This document shows positions 45,983 through 55,251 of a stretch of 64,000 nucleotides of DNA, one piece after another. The stretch lies in assembly GCF_014650575.1 (NCBI RefSeq), contig NZ_BMVF01000002.1, positions 434,001 to 498,000 on the forward strand. Direction: 5' to 3'. Numbering within the stretch: the first letter of the stretch is position 1; each line of letters starts with the position of its first letter. Source of the stretch: Streptomyces naganishii JCM 4654. GTDB taxonomy: Bacteria > Actinomycetota > Actinomycetes > Streptomycetales > Streptomycetaceae. Below the pieces are notes generated by a model. The model was not told where the DNA came from. It worked only from the letters and a program-made list of their open reading frames with translations, and did not search any database. A program made the translations under genes and the position numbers.

Positions 45983-47294
45983 CCGAACCCCGGCCCCGAC
46001 AGGCACAGCAGGCGGGGCAGGCACCGCGAGCACCACCGCGAGCACCACCGCCATCCCGCCCGCGCCCGCGACCGCCCGCCTCCTGCCGCGCACCTCCGCC
46101 CGGCGGCGCCTGCGGGCCATGGCGCACGACGTGCACCGCCTCACCCCGTCCCACCGCGACCGGGCGGTCGACGCCCTGCGGGCCTTCGCGATCCTCGGCG
46201 TGGTCCTCGGGCACTGGCTGGTGACCGCCCTGGTCGCGGACACCGGCGACAGCCCGCACCGCACCCTGCACACCGCGAGCCCCCTCCAGCACATGCCGTA
46301 TCTGGCCCCCATCTCCTGGGCGTTCCAGACCCTCGCCGTGTTCTTCCTCGTCGGCGGCCATGTGGGGACCCGCGGCTACGCCTCCGCCCGCGCCCGCGGC
46401 ACCACGTACGGGCAGTGGCTGCGGGCCCGGATGTCCCGGCTGTTCAGGCCGGTCGCCGCCGTGCTCGCCCTGTGGACGGTCGCCGCGGCCGCCCTCCTCC
46501 TGGCCGGCGCCGACCTCGGCACGGTGCGCACGCTCGTCAAACTGGCCCTGTCCCCGATGTGGTTCCTGCTGGTGTTCGCGGCGCTGACGGCCGCGACCCC
46601 GCTGCTGACCCGGCTCAGCCCGCTGTGGCCGCTGGCCGTCGTCCTCCATGTGGACCTGCTGCGCTTCGGCCTCGGCGCGCCCTCCTGGCTCGGCTGGCTG
46701 AACCTCCCCGCCGGCTGGCTGGTGCCGTACACGCTCGGCGCGGCCTGGACCCGGGGTGAGCTGGACCGCCGCCGCGCGGGCTGGATCCTGCTGACCGGCG
46801 GCGCGGCGGCGACCGCGGGCCTGGTCGCATGGGCGGGCTACCCGGCGTCGATGGTCGGCGTCCCGGGCGCCGCGGTCTCCAACCTGAACCCGCCGACCCT
46901 GGCCGCCGTCACCTTCGGTCTGGCCCAGTGCGGCCTGGCCCTGCTGCTGCGCGCACGGCTGCGCCGCGCGATGCGCCGCCCCCTCGCCTGGGCGGCCGTG
47001 GCCCTGGTCAACCTCTCCGCCATGACGATATTCCTCTGGCACCAGACCGCCCTGATGGCGACGACCGCCACCGGCCTGCTCGCGGGCCGCCTGCCCGGCC
47101 TGCACACCGTTCCCGACGGCGCCGGCTGGGTGATGGCCCGGCTGGCCTGGCTGCCGGTGTTCGCACTCGCCCTGACGGGGTGCTGGGTGGCGTTCCGCGC
47201 CTACGAGCAGCGGCCCCGTCGGACGCGGCACCGCCCCTCCCGAGTCATCCGCGTGCACCGGGGCCGGACCGGTGGCCATATCCGTAGTACCTGA
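45975..47294 (+). CDS. Acyltransferase 3 family membrane protein
   Basis: 439 residues, about ten membrane segments. The family motif is RDRAVDALRAFAILGVVLGHWL, with the catalytic-type His in GHWL and the Arg in RAxRMSRLFRP; VFFLVGGHV is also family-typical. OafA-like proteins O-acylate surface sugars, lipids or antibiotics. GTG start within the hydrolase stop region. Its 3' end contains the second CCGTAGTACCTGAGAG element, so regulation of the next gene is built into this reading frame. Confidence 0.86.
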   Translation: MTDRTPAPTGTAGGAGTASTTASTTAIPPAPATARLLPRTSARRRLRAMAHDVHRLTPSHRDRAVDALRAFAILGVVLGHWLVTALVADTGDSPHRTLHTASPLQHMPYLAPISWAFQTLAVFFLVGGHVGTRGYASARARGTTYGQWLRARMSRLFRPVAAVLALWTVAAAALLLAGADLGTVRTLVKLALSPMWFLLVFAALTAATPLLTRLSPLWPLAVVLHVDLLRFGLGAPSWLGWLNLPAGWLVPYTLGAAWTRGELDRRRAGWILLTGGAAATAGLVAWAGYPASMVGVPGAAVSNLNPPTLAAVTFGLAQCGLALLLRARLRRAMRRPLAWAAVALVNLSAMTIFLWHQTALMATTATGLLAGRLPGLHTVPDGAGWVMARLAWLPVFALALTGCWVAFRAYEQRPRRTRHRPSRVIRVHRGRTGGHIRST

Positions 47295-47297
47295 GAG
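47282..47297 (+). promoter_or_regulatory. CCGTAGTACCTGAGAG element, copy 2
   Basis: Identical to 44773-44788, overlapping the last codons and stop of the acyltransferase gene. The candidate -10 box TACCGT (47350-47355) is 68 bp from its start and ends 7 nt before the kinase GTG, so the kinase mRNA is probably leaderless. Confidence 0.55.
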
Positions 47298-47362
47298 GGA
47301 TGCCCGATGACCCCCCTCACTGGGGACGACCGCGACCCCCTCCTCCACCTACCGTTTCCATC

Positions 47363-48727
47363 GTGACCGAGACGACCCAGACGCAGACGACGCCGAACGG
47401 CGCCTACGGCGCGTCGCAGCAGCGCAGCCCGGAGTTCCGGCTGGCCGCGGACGCCCTGCGCGGGCTGCGGCAGGACCTGTTCCACGACGCCTTCGCCTAC
47501 CGCCCGCTTCCCCCCAGGAGCGTCGACGGCCCGCCGAGCCGGAAGCTGTTCTCCGGCCGCACCAGGAAGTACGCCGCCTGGGCGCCGCACGCCGTGGTGG
47601 GCGCGGTCGCGCTGGTGTCCCTCCTCGCCGGGTGGGCATCGGCGGACAGGGGGGCGGCGAGTCTGCCGGTCGGCCTGCTGGCCGCGGTCCCGGTACTGCT
47701 GACGCTGGTGCGTCCGGTCGGCGCGTTCTGGCTGTCCCTGGCGGCGGCCGCGGTCTCCTCGGCGGTCGTCGGCACTCTCGACTGGCCCTGGCCGCCCGGC
47801 GGCTTCATCTCCCACCTGGCGGTGCTCACGGTGGTGGCCATACGCACCCGGCCGCGCACCGCGGCCTGGATGTGGGCGCTCACCGCGGCCTACGGCTTCG
47901 TCGCGGACACCCTGTTCGGCGACGGCTTCACCAACAACTCGGCGCCCATGCTGCTACTGGCCGCCCTGCTGCTGCTGGCCGTGACCGTGTGGCACATACG
48001 GCGCAGCGCCAAGGAGGAGGTGACCGCCCAGCAGACCGTGACCGCGCACGAGCGCTCCCGCCGCACCCTGCTGGAGGAGCGCACCACGATCGCCCGCGAG
48101 CTGCACGACGTGGTGGCCCACCACATGTCCGTCGTCGCCATCCAGGCCGAGGCGGCGCCCTACCGGGTGGAGAACCCGCCGCCCGAGCTGGAGAAGGCCT
48201 TCGCCACGATCCGGGAGAACGCGGTCGCGGCCCTGACCGAACTGCGCCGCGTCCTCGGCGTGGTCCGCGCGGAGGACTACGAGGCCCCCGAGGCCCCGCA
48301 GCCCACCCTCGCCGACCTCGACACGCTGCTGGCCAACGTCCGGGAGGCCGGCCTGACGGTGGACAAGGCGGTGACCGGAGCCGTGCGCGAACTGCCCCAG
48401 GGCGTGGAGCTGTCGGCGTACCGGATCGTCCAGGAGGCCCTGAGCAACACCCTGCGGCACGCCCCCGGCGCGAGCGCCCGCGTCGAGGTGGGGTACGTGC
48501 TCGGCGGGCTCGGCCTGCGGATAGTCAACGGCCCGCCCCCCGAGCCGTCCCTGATCAAGCCCTCACCCGGGGCGGGCCACGGCATCACCGGCATGCGGGA
48601 GCGGGTCTCGATGCTGAACGGCGAGATGACGGCCGGACCGGCCGGGGACGGAGGGTACGAGGTGGCGGTGTTCCTGCCGGTCCCCTCGGCGGCCGAGCGC
48701 GCGGACGACAGCGGGGCCGGTGCATGA
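47363..48727 (+). CDS. Sensor histidine kinase, DesK/NarL-partner type
   Basis: 454 residues from GTG 47363. An earlier start at 47300 would lie over the promoter. N-terminal cytosolic part (SPEFRLAADALRGLRQDLFHDAFAYRP), four or five membrane segments (~75-210), HisKA_3 with His in TTIARELHDVVAHHMSVVAIQ, and ATPase motifs VQEALSNTLRHAPGA and GHGITGMRERVSMLNG. The signal may be membrane state, as in DesK (inference). It overlaps the response regulator by ATGA. Confidence 0.87.
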   Translation: MTETTQTQTTPNGAYGASQQRSPEFRLAADALRGLRQDLFHDAFAYRPLPPRSVDGPPSRKLFSGRTRKYAAWAPHAVVGAVALVSLLAGWASADRGAASLPVGLLAAVPVLLTLVRPVGAFWLSLAAAAVSSAVVGTLDWPWPPGGFISHLAVLTVVAIRTRPRTAAWMWALTAAYGFVADTLFGDGFTNNSAPMLLLAALLLLAVTVWHIRRSAKEEVTAQQTVTAHERSRRTLLEERTTIARELHDVVAHHMSVVAIQAEAAPYRVENPPPELEKAFATIRENAVAALTELRRVLGVVRAEDYEAPEAPQPTLADLDTLLANVREAGLTVDKAVTGAVRELPQGVELSAYRIVQEALSNTLRHAPGASARVEVGYVLGGLGLRIVNGPPPEPSLIKPSPGAGHGITGMRERVSMLNGEMTAGPAGDGGYEVAVFLPVPSAAERADDSGAGA

Positions 48728-49398
48728 CGAAGGGCACGATCCGCGTACTCATCGCCGACGATCAGATGATGGTGCGCGAGGGATTCTCCGTCCTGCTGAA
48801 CGCGATGCCGGACATCGAGGTCGTCGGCGAGGCCGTCAACGGACGCGAGGCGGTGGAGCGGGTGCGCGAACTCGCCCCGGACGTGGTGCTGATGGACATC
48901 CGCATGCCGGAGCTGAACGGCATCGAGGCGACCCGCGAGATCGTCGCCGCCGACGGCACGGCGAAGGTGCTGGTGCTCACCACGTTCGACCTCGACGAGT
49001 ACGTGTACCAGGCGCTCAGGGCGGGCGCCTCCGGCTTCCTGCTCAAGGACGCCTCGGCGCGTCAACTGGCCGACGGGGTAAGGGTGGTGGCGTCCGGGGA
49101 GGCCCTGCTCGCGCCGTCGGTCACCAGACGGCTGATCACGGAGTTCTCCAAGCTGTCCGAGCCCCCGCGCACGATGGCGGGAGCGCAGGCGGCCTACGGG
49201 GACCTCACCGAACGGGAGACGGAGGTGCTGGTGCTGATCGCGCAGGGCCTGTCCAACGCGGAGATCGCCGGGCGGCTCGTGGTCGCCGAGTCGACGATCA
49301 AGACCCATGTGAGCCGCATCCTGGTCAAACTGGGCCTGCGCGACCGGACCCAGGCGGCGGTCTTCGCCTACGAGGCCCGACTGGTGACACCGGGCTGA
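48724..49398 (+). CDS. NarL/FixJ-type response regulator
   Basis: 224 residues. VLIADDQMMVREGFSVLL, phospho-Asp in PDVVLMDIRMPELNG, GFLLKDAS, HTH LTERETEVLVLIAQGLSNAEIAGRLVVAESTIKTHVSRILVKLGL. Same length as the other response regulator in this window and similar throughout. Its likely target is the CCGTAGTACCTGAGAG element found ahead of its own kinase and ahead of the hydrolase/acyltransferase operon. Confidence 0.93.
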   Translation: MTKGTIRVLIADDQMMVREGFSVLLNAMPDIEVVGEAVNGREAVERVRELAPDVVLMDIRMPELNGIEATREIVAADGTAKVLVLTTFDLDEYVYQALRAGASGFLLKDASARQLADGVRVVASGEALLAPSVTRRLITEFSKLSEPPRTMAGAQAAYGDLTERETEVLVLIAQGLSNAEIAGRLVVAESTIKTHVSRILVKLGLRDRTQAAVFAYEARLVTPG

Positions 49399-49411
49399 CA
49401 GCCGAGCTCGC

Positions 49412-49540
49412 ATGCGGGACTTCAGCCACCGACTGGCGAAGGAACTGCAGTGAACCTTCCCCGCCCTCGCCTTCGTCGCGTTCGTCGAGGGTGTGAAGAG
49501 GGGCTCCGGGCTGCCGGACGGCGTCCCTGACGGAGCCTGA
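49412..49540 (+). pseudogene. Possible short gene relic
   Basis: One frame reads MRDFSHRLAKELQ, TGA, then TFPALAFVAFVEGVKRGSGL to a TGA at 49538. The protein-like composition on both sides of an in-frame stop suggests the C-terminal remnant of a lost gene. No family identified. Confidence 0.25.
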
Positions 49541-49604
49541 TCCATCGCCTGGTGAGCTGCTGTGTTCCTCCCGGAAGGGGTGGGCACGGGGCGGGGTGGC
49601 GTCC

Positions 49605-49610
49605 TATCGT
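49605..49610 (+). promoter_or_regulatory. Candidate -10 box, leaderless P450 promoter
   Basis: TATCGT ends 6 nt before the ATG of the cytochrome P450 gene; no Shine-Dalgarno sequence fits. Confidence 0.45.
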
Positions 49611-49616
49611 CCGTCC

Positions 49617-50837
49617 ATGACGGCTGCAACCGACCTCGCGTTCGATCCCTGGGACCCGGCGTTCGTCGTGGACCCCTACCCCGCCTACGCCGAGCTGCGC
49701 GCCCGGGGCCGGGTGCTCTACTACGAGCCCAGCGACCAGTGGCTGGTGCCGCGGCACGCGGACGTCTCGGCGCTGCTGCGGGACCGGCGGCTGGGCCGCA
49801 CCTACCAGCACCGGTTCACGCACGAGGAGTTCGGCCGCACCGCGCCCCCGCCGGAGCACGAGCCGTTCCACGTCCTCAACGACCACGGGATGCTCGACCT
49901 GGAGCCGCCGGACCACACCCGGATCCGGCGGCTGGTGTCGAAGGCGTTCACCCCGCGGACGGTGGAGCAGCTGAGGCCGTACGTGCACCGGCTGGCGGGG
50001 GAGCTGGTCGCCGGCCTGGTGGAGGCGGGCGGCGGCGACCTGCTCGCGGACGTCGCCGAGCCGCTGCCGGTGGCCGTGATCGCCGAGATGCTGGGCATCC
50101 CCGAGGCGGACCGGGACCAGCTGCGGCCCTGGTCGGCGGACATCTGCGGGATGTACGAGCTGAACCCGTCCGAGGAGACGGCGGCGCGGGCGGTGCGGGC
50201 GTCGGTGGAGTTCACGGAGTACCTGCGCGGGCTGATCGCGGCCCGCCGCGAGGAGCCGGGCGAGGACCTGATCTCGGGGCTGATCGCGGCGCACGACGAG
50301 GGCGACCGGCTGACGGAGCAGGAGATGATCTCCACGGCGGTCCTGCTGCTCAACGCCGGCCACGAGGCCACGGTGAACGCGACGGTCAACGGCTGGTGGG
50401 CGCTGTTCCGCAACCCGGACCAGCTGGCGGCGCTGCGCGCGGACCACTCCCTGGTCCCGTCCGCCGTCGAGGAGCTGATGCGCTACGACACCCCGCTCCA
50501 GCTCTTCGAGCGGTGGGTGCTGGACGAGATCGAGATCGACGGCACGGTGATCCCGAGGGGCGCGGAGATCGCCATGCTCTTCGGCTCGGCCAACCACGAC
50601 CCCGAGGTCTTCGCCGACCCCGGCCGGCTGGACCTCGCCCGCCGGGACAACCCGCACATCTCCTTCAGCGCCGGCATCCACTACTGCATCGGCGCCCCGC
50701 TGGCCCGCATCGAGCTGGCCGCCTCCATGACGGCCCTGCTCGAACAGGCCCCGACCCTGTCCCTGGCGGCGGAGCCGGAGCGCAAGCCCAACTTCGTGAT
50801 CCGGGGCCTGCGCGGGCTGGACGTGGAGATCCGCTGA
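49617..50837 (+). CDS. Cytochrome P450, CYP107 family (CYP107U-like)
   Basis: 406 residues. I-helix LLNAGHEATVNATVNG, ExxR in VEELMRYDTP, heme loop FSAGIHYCIGAPLARIELA with the axial Cys. It looks like a soluble class I P450 that needs ferredoxin. The position between the two-component system and the ABC exporter corresponds, as I recall, to CYP107U1 (SCO3636) of S. coelicolor. No ferredoxin gene is adjacent. Substrate unknown; a conserved housekeeping location argues against a role in a specific biosynthetic cluster. Confidence 0.9.
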   Translation: MTAATDLAFDPWDPAFVVDPYPAYAELRARGRVLYYEPSDQWLVPRHADVSALLRDRRLGRTYQHRFTHEEFGRTAPPPEHEPFHVLNDHGMLDLEPPDHTRIRRLVSKAFTPRTVEQLRPYVHRLAGELVAGLVEAGGGDLLADVAEPLPVAVIAEMLGIPEADRDQLRPWSADICGMYELNPSEETAARAVRASVEFTEYLRGLIAARREEPGEDLISGLIAAHDEGDRLTEQEMISTAVLLLNAGHEATVNATVNGWWALFRNPDQLAALRADHSLVPSAVEELMRYDTPLQLFERWVLDEIEIDGTVIPRGAEIAMLFGSANHDPEVFADPGRLDLARRDNPHISFSAGIHYCIGAPLARIELAASMTALLEQAPTLSLAAEPERKPNFVIRGLRGLDVEIR

Positions 50838-50868
50838 CGCCCGGGCCCGCCCCAGAGCCCGGGAGGCG
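50838..50868. terminator. Possible bidirectional terminator
   Basis: CGCCCGGGC (50838-50846) can pair with GCCCGGG-A-GGCG (50857-50868), with one bulge, between the convergent P450 and ABC permease genes. Confidence 0.5.
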
Positions 50869-50869
50869 G

Positions 50870-52483
50870 TCAGGTCGTCAGGTCGCGTCGGCGCAGGCCG
50901 GCCAGGCCGCCCGCCACCAGGGCCGCGGCGAGTGCCAGGAGGACGCCCACCGGGGTCCAGTCCATGGCGCCGCCCGGCAGCCTGGGCAGATGGCCGAAGG
51001 GGGAGAGGTCCAGCACCGGCTGGGGGACGCCGAGGGCGGGGCCGATCCAGCCGATCAGCAGAGCCGCGCCGGCCACCCCCCAGGCCGCCACGGCACCCCG
51101 GGGCAGCAGCCCGTACAGGAACACGGCGATGCCTCCGATCACCCACACCGCGCTGACCTGCACGAGGCAGGCGCCGAGCACCGGGCCCACCTGCCTGCCG
51201 TAGCCGACCGCGAAGCCGAGGCCGGCCAGGAGCATGATCAGGACCGAGCCAGCGAAGGCGATCACCAGATGCCCGGCGGCCCAGCGCAGCCGGCCCACCG
51301 CGCCCGCCAGCACCGGTTCGGCGCGGCCCGAGGTCTCCTCGGCGCTCAGCCGCAGCACGGAGGAGACGACGTAGAGCGCGGCGATCAGGCCGAGCATGCC
51401 GACCATCGCGGCGAGGAAGGCGTCGGTCAGGCCCGACTGGCCGCCCATCCGCTGGAAGATCTCACGCGCCCGCTCGTTGTCGCCGACCAGCTTGGCCGCG
51501 CCGTCCGTCATCCCGCCGTAGACGACGCCCGCGAGGAAGAAGCCCAGGCTCCACCCGGCGACGCCGCCCCGCTGGAGCCGCCAGGCCAGCGCGCCCGCGG
51601 TGCCGAGCCGGCCCTCGGCGGGCCCCGGCCGCGTCGGCAGGAAGCTCATGCCGACGTCACGGCGTCCGGCCAGTTCGTAGGCGGCCCAGCCCTGGAGGGC
51701 GGTCGCGGCGGCGACGAGGAGCAGCACCCACCAGCGTTCGGCGGCGAAGGCCCGCAGCTCCTCCAGCCAGCCGAGCGGGGAGAGCCAGGTGAGGACGGAC
51801 GAGCCGTCGGCGGAGGCCGAGTCGCCCGCCGCGCGCAGGACGAACGCGGCGCCCAGCACCGCAGCCGTCAGCCCGCGCGCCAGCCGGGCGCTCTCGGTCA
51901 GCTGGGCCACGATCGCCGCCATCGTGGCGAAGACCATGCCCACGCCCGCGATCCCGAGCCCGAGGGCGAGCGCCCCGGCGGCCCCCTGCCCGGCGAGACC
52001 GGCGGTGACGACGAGAGCCAGGGCGGCGTTGGCGACCGCGGCCGCCAGCAGGGCCGCGGTCAGCGGTGCGCGGCGGCCCACCATCCCCGAGGACACCATC
52101 TCCTGCCGCCCGCTCTCCTCCTCGTCGCGGGTGTGCCGTACGACGACGAGCAGGCTCATGACGGCCGCGAGCGCACCCGCGTACACGCCCACCCGCCAGG
52201 CGGTCAGCGCGCCGAGGGAGTCGTCGAAGACCGGGCCGACCATGGCGCGCAGGGAGGTGTTGCCGGACACCTGGTGCAGGAGGCCGGCGCGTTCGGCGGG
52301 GGTGGCGTACAGGCCCTTCAGGGCGTTCGGCATGGAGAGGACCATCAGCGCGTTCACCGCGGCCCAGACCGGGATCATCACCCGGTCCCGGCGCAGGGCG
52401 AACCGCAGCAGGACGCCCGTACCCGCGAACTGGCGCGATCCGCCCGCTCGCGCGACGGGGGCGGTGGCGGCCGTGGCGGTCAT
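50870..52483 (-). CDS. ABC-2 type exporter permease
   Basis: 537 residues, 12 membrane segments. Two repeated halves, each starting with an amphipathic stretch ([46 protein letters not shown]). Fused double-length permease like those of tetronasin/polyketide-export ABC systems. ATG 52483 overlaps the stop of the ATPase gene (ATGA). Together with the ATPase it should form a complete exporter. Substrate unknown. Confidence 0.86.
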   Translation of the reverse strand: MTATAATAPVARAGGSRQFAGTGVLLRFALRRDRVMIPVWAAVNALMVLSMPNALKGLYATPAERAGLLHQVSGNTSLRAMVGPVFDDSLGALTAWRVGVYAGALAAVMSLLVVVRHTRDEEESGRQEMVSSGMVGRRAPLTAALLAAAVANAALALVVTAGLAGQGAAGALALGLGIAGVGMVFATMAAIVAQLTESARLARGLTAAVLGAAFVLRAAGDSASADGSSVLTWLSPLGWLEELRAFAAERWWVLLLVAAATALQGWAAYELAGRRDVGMSFLPTRPGPAEGRLGTAGALAWRLQRGGVAGWSLGFFLAGVVYGGMTDGAAKLVGDNERAREIFQRMGGQSGLTDAFLAAMVGMLGLIAALYVVSSVLRLSAEETSGRAEPVLAGAVGRLRWAAGHLVIAFAGSVLIMLLAGLGFAVGYGRQVGPVLGACLVQVSAVWVIGGIAVFLYGLLPRGAVAAWGVAGAALLIGWIGPALGVPQPVLDLSPFGHLPRLPGGAMDWTPVGVLLALAAALVAGGLAGLRRRDLTT

Positions 52484-53442
52484 CGGGTCACCGCCGGTTC
52501 TCCGGAAGACTCCTCCTGGTAGTGGCGCAGGAAGAGTTCCTCCAGGGTCGGCGGGGTCGAGGTGAGCGACCGCACGCCGGACCCGGCGAGGGCGCGCAGC
52601 ACCTCGTTCAGCTTGTCGGTGTCCACCTGGAGGCGGACCCGGCGGCCCTGGACGTCGAGGTCGTGGACGCCGGGCAGGGCGCTCAGATCTGCGGGCGGGA
52701 CGGCGAGTTCGGCGGTGACGCTGGTACGGGTCAGATGGCGCAGGTCGGCCAGCGAACCGCTCTCCACGGTGCGGCCCTTGCGGATGATGCTCACCCGGTC
52801 GCACAGTTCCTCGACCTCGCTGAGGATGTGGGAGGAGAGCAGGACGGTGCGGCCGCGCTCGCGTTCCTCGGCCACGCAGCGCTGGAAGACCTCCTCCATC
52901 AGCGGGTCAAGACCCGACGTCGGCTCGTCGAGGATCAGCAGGTCGACGTCCGAGGCGAAGGCGGCGACCAGGGCGACCTTCTGCCGGTTGCCCTTGGAGT
53001 AGGTGCGGCCCTTCTTCGTCGGGTCCAGTTCGAACCGCTCGGTCAGCTCCGCCCGGCGCCGCCTGTCCAGGCCGCCCGCCCGTCTCCCGCCACCACCCTG
53101 CACGACGCGCTGCGCGCGGCCCCCTTGACGCAGCCTGCCGTACAGGTCGATGACCTCGCCCCCGGAGAGGTTGCGCCACAGGGTGACGTCGCCGGGGACG
53201 TAGGCGATCCGGCGGTGCGTCTCCACCGCGTCGCGCCAGGGGTCGCGCCCGAGGATCCGCGCGGTGCCGGAGTCGGCGCGCAGCAGGCCGAGCAGGACGC
53301 GGATGGCGGTGGACTTGCCGGCGCCGTTGGGGCCGAGGAAGCCGTGGACCTCGCCGGTCTCGACGTCCAGGTCGAGGCCGTCCAGCGCGTGGGTGGCGCC
53401 GAACGACTTGTGCAGACCCGAGACGGTGATTGCCTTCGTCAT
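52480..53442 (-). CDS. ABC exporter ATP-binding protein
   Basis: 320 residues. Walker [11 protein letters not shown]-loop region YVPGDVTLW (Gln replaced by Pro-Gly), signature YSKGNRQK in place of LSGGQ, Walker [13 protein letters not shown], switch His SSHIL. A 20-30-residue Gly/Arg insertion ([20 protein letters not shown]) lies before the signature. The variant signature is shared by the subfamily that includes drug-resistance ATPases. ATG 53442; a TTG at 53451 would add three residues. The palindromic operator is 21 bp upstream. Confidence 0.88.
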   Translation of the reverse strand: MTKAITVSGLHKSFGATHALDGLDLDVETGEVHGFLGPNGAGKSTAIRVLLGLLRADSGTARILGRDPWRDAVETHRRIAYVPGDVTLWRNLSGGEVIDLYGRLRQGGRAQRVVQGGGGRRAGGLDRRRRAELTERFELDPTKKGRTYSKGNRQKVALVAAFASDVDLLILDEPTSGLDPLMEEVFQRCVAEERERGRTVLLSSHILSEVEELCDRVSIIRKGRTVESGSLADLRHLTRTSVTAELAVPPADLSALPGVHDLDVQGRRVRLQVDTDKLNEVLRALAGSGVRSLTSTPPTLEELFLRHYQEESSGEPAVTR

Positions 53443-53462
53443 GCTTCGCAACGTACGCTTCT

Positions 53463-53478
53463 TTCACAAACTTGTGAA
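53463..53478. promoter_or_regulatory. Palindromic operator between exporter and regulator
   Basis: TTCACAAACTTGTGAA, a perfect 7-2-7 inverted repeat in an A/T-rich divergent promoter region. It overlaps TTGTGA, a possible -35 box for the rightward gene (with TAAACT at 53493-53498 as -10). Confidence 0.65.
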
Positions 53479-53569
53479 GTTAAGGAACCATATAAACTGC
53501 GTAGGGAGAGGCCCGGCACACGGCGGCGGTGCGCGAGGGTGATGCCTGGACAGGGGAGATGATCCGGCA

Positions 53570-54094
53570 ATGACGGAGCGGGCGGACAGGGCCGATCGGT
53601 CCACGGTGGAGCGGGACCCGGAGGCGGTGTCGCGGTTCGTGGAGCACTTCGCCGCCCAGCTCGTCGAGGCGGGCGTGCCCCGGATGCCGGCCCGGGTCTT
53701 CGCCGCGCTCCTCGCCTCCGACTCCGGCACCCTGACCTCGGCCGAGCTCGGTGAGCGGCTGCGGATCAGCCCGGCCGCCGTGTCCGGCGCGGTGCGCTAT
53801 CTGGCGCAGGTGCACATGGTGTCCCGGGAGCGCGAGCCCGGCTCACGGCGTGAGCGGTACCGGGTGCACGGGGACCAGTGGTACGAGGCGCTGACCAGCC
53901 GCGAAACGGTCATCAAGCGCTGGGAGCACGCCCTGCGCGAGGGCGTCGACAGCCTCGGCGCCGCCACCCCGGCCGGCCGGAGGCTGGCCGAGACGCTGGC
54001 CTTCTTCGAGTTCGTCGACACGGAGATCGCCGAGATGATGAACCGCTGGCGAGCCCACCGCGAACGCCTCTTCGGCACCCAGGGCACCCACTGA
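53570..54094 (+). CDS. GbsR/MarR-like transcriptional regulator
   Basis: 174 residues. Winged helix: MPARVFAALLASDSGTLTSAELGERLRISPAAVSGAVRYLAQVHMVSREREPGSRRERYRV, then a helical C-terminal part (TLAFFEFVDTEIAEMMNRWRAHRERL) of the GbsR type. Divergent from the ABC exporter operon; likely represses the exporter from the 16-bp palindrome. ATG 53570. The downstream 200 bp is simple-sequence (GTCACCCC repeats near 54231-54270) and reaches the convergent kinase-like gene. Confidence 0.86.
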   Translation: MTERADRADRSTVERDPEAVSRFVEHFAAQLVEAGVPRMPARVFAALLASDSGTLTSAELGERLRISPAAVSGAVRYLAQVHMVSREREPGSRRERYRVHGDQWYEALTSRETVIKRWEHALREGVDSLGAATPAGRRLAETLAFFEFVDTEIAEMMNRWRAHRERLFGTQGTH

Positions 54095-54287
54095 CTCCCG
54101 GGCGCCCACTGCCCCCGGACACCTGCTGACCCCGGGCGGCCAGGGCTCCCGGCCCGCACCGACCCGCCCCGGCCCACCGGAACCCCGGCCGCGCACCAGC
54201 GCCCCGACAGCCCCCTCGGGTTCCGGCCGCCGTCACCCCGTCACCCCGTCACCCATTCACCCCATCGCCCCGGCGACCCGTTCCTCA

Positions 54288-55181
54288 TCACCCCTGCGCC
54301 GGCAGCGTCAGCCCCCAGGCCGCCTCCCGCACCCGCCACGTCCGCCTGCGTACCGGCCCCGAGACCACCGCGTCCGCCCGGTAGCGGAAGTCCGCGCCGG
54401 TGACCGTCACCGTGCGCCCCTCGGCGAGCAGGGGGGACGCCTCGGCGCCGGGGCCGGACAGCGGGCGTACCTCGACCGCGGCCACCCCGCCGCCGCCCGG
54501 CGCGACCGACACTGCCTCCACGGGCTGGTCGAGGTCGACGACCGTCCGCCCGTCGACCTCCACGCGCAGCCGGGCGGCGGCCCCGGACCCGTCGACGGCC
54601 GTCGCCCAGGACGCCCAGGACGGCCGCGAGGGCAGGGTCACCAGGGTCCGTACGAGCGACTGACAGGTCCGCAGCCAGTCCCGCCCGGCCCCCGCGCCGG
54701 CAGCCGTCACCCCCGCGTCGGCCCCCGCGCGGACCTCCCGCGCGGACAGCGGCGGGATGTGCAGCGCCCCCAGCACCACGCCGTCGCTGTCGTCGACGAG
54801 GAGGTCGAGCCGCCGTTCGGCGCCCTCCAGCACCGCCCGCGCCGCCGCGACCGTACCCGTCGGCACCCCCAGCGAACGGGCCAGGGACACGACACCCCCG
54901 ACCGGCACGACGGACAGGGCGCACTCGGCCAGCTCCCGCTGCCGGTGCAGCACGGACACCGCCCGCAGCAGCGCCCGGTCGTCGCCGACCACCACCGGCC
55001 GCCGCGAGCCGCGCCGGGCCAGCGCGCGGGCGAACTCCTCCGGCCCCTCCGGCAGGCACACCTTGGTGGAGGCACCCGCGCTGAGCACGTCCTTCGCGAT
55101 CCGCACGGACTCCCCGTCCGTCCGCCGGGCGACCGGGTCGATGACCACCAGCAGCTGTCCGGACGTCGGATAAGTCGCCAC
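54288..55181 (-). CDS. Diacylglycerol/lipid kinase-like protein
   Basis: 297 residues from GTG 55181 (ATYPTSGQLLVVIDPVARR). DAGK-catalytic-like: VVIDPVARRTDGESVRIAKDVL, STKVCLPEGPEEFARAL, RRPVVVGDDRALLRAVSVLH, LSVVPVGGVVSLARSLGVP (replacing GGDGT and VPVGTGNDFAR). The GGDG loop appears as VGDD and the GTxND loop as GGVVSLA, so phosphotransfer may be weak or lost. Divergent from purA, with the purA leader in between. Confidence 0.72.
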   Translation of the reverse strand: MATYPTSGQLLVVIDPVARRTDGESVRIAKDVLSAGASTKVCLPEGPEEFARALARRGSRRPVVVGDDRALLRAVSVLHRQRELAECALSVVPVGGVVSLARSLGVPTGTVAAARAVLEGAERRLDLLVDDSDGVVLGALHIPPLSAREVRAGADAGVTAAGAGAGRDWLRTCQSLVRTLVTLPSRPSWASWATAVDGSGAAARLRVEVDGRTVVDLDQPVEAVSVAPGGGGVAAVEVRPLSGPGAEASPLLAEGRTVTVTGADFRYRADAVVSGPVRRRTWRVREAAWGLTLPAQG

Positions 55182-55206
55182 CTCGGTCCTGCCTCGCTTC
55201 CTCGGG

Positions 55207-55212
55207 TAGCAT
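55207..55212 (+). promoter_or_regulatory. Candidate -10 box of purA
   Basis: TAGCAT, about 12 bp before the leader hairpin. It implies a purA leader of roughly 160 nt. Confidence 0.4.
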
Positions 55213-55223
55213 CTTTGTGCAAG

Positions 55224-55251
55224 AGCCCCTTGCGCTATTGCGCCAGGGGCT
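55224..55251 (+). promoter_or_regulatory. Hairpin in the purA leader
   Basis: A 12-bp stem with one mismatch (AGCCCCTTGCGC / GCGCCAGGGGCT) and loop TATT, near the start of the presumed purA transcript. There is no rightward gene upstream that it could terminate. Possible attenuator or mRNA-stabilising element. Confidence 0.5.

Noticed and set aside
49617..53442. P450 plus ABC exporter as a natural-product cluster
   Set aside because: No synthase or other tailoring genes; the P450 and exporter are convergent and the surroundings are conserved core genes.
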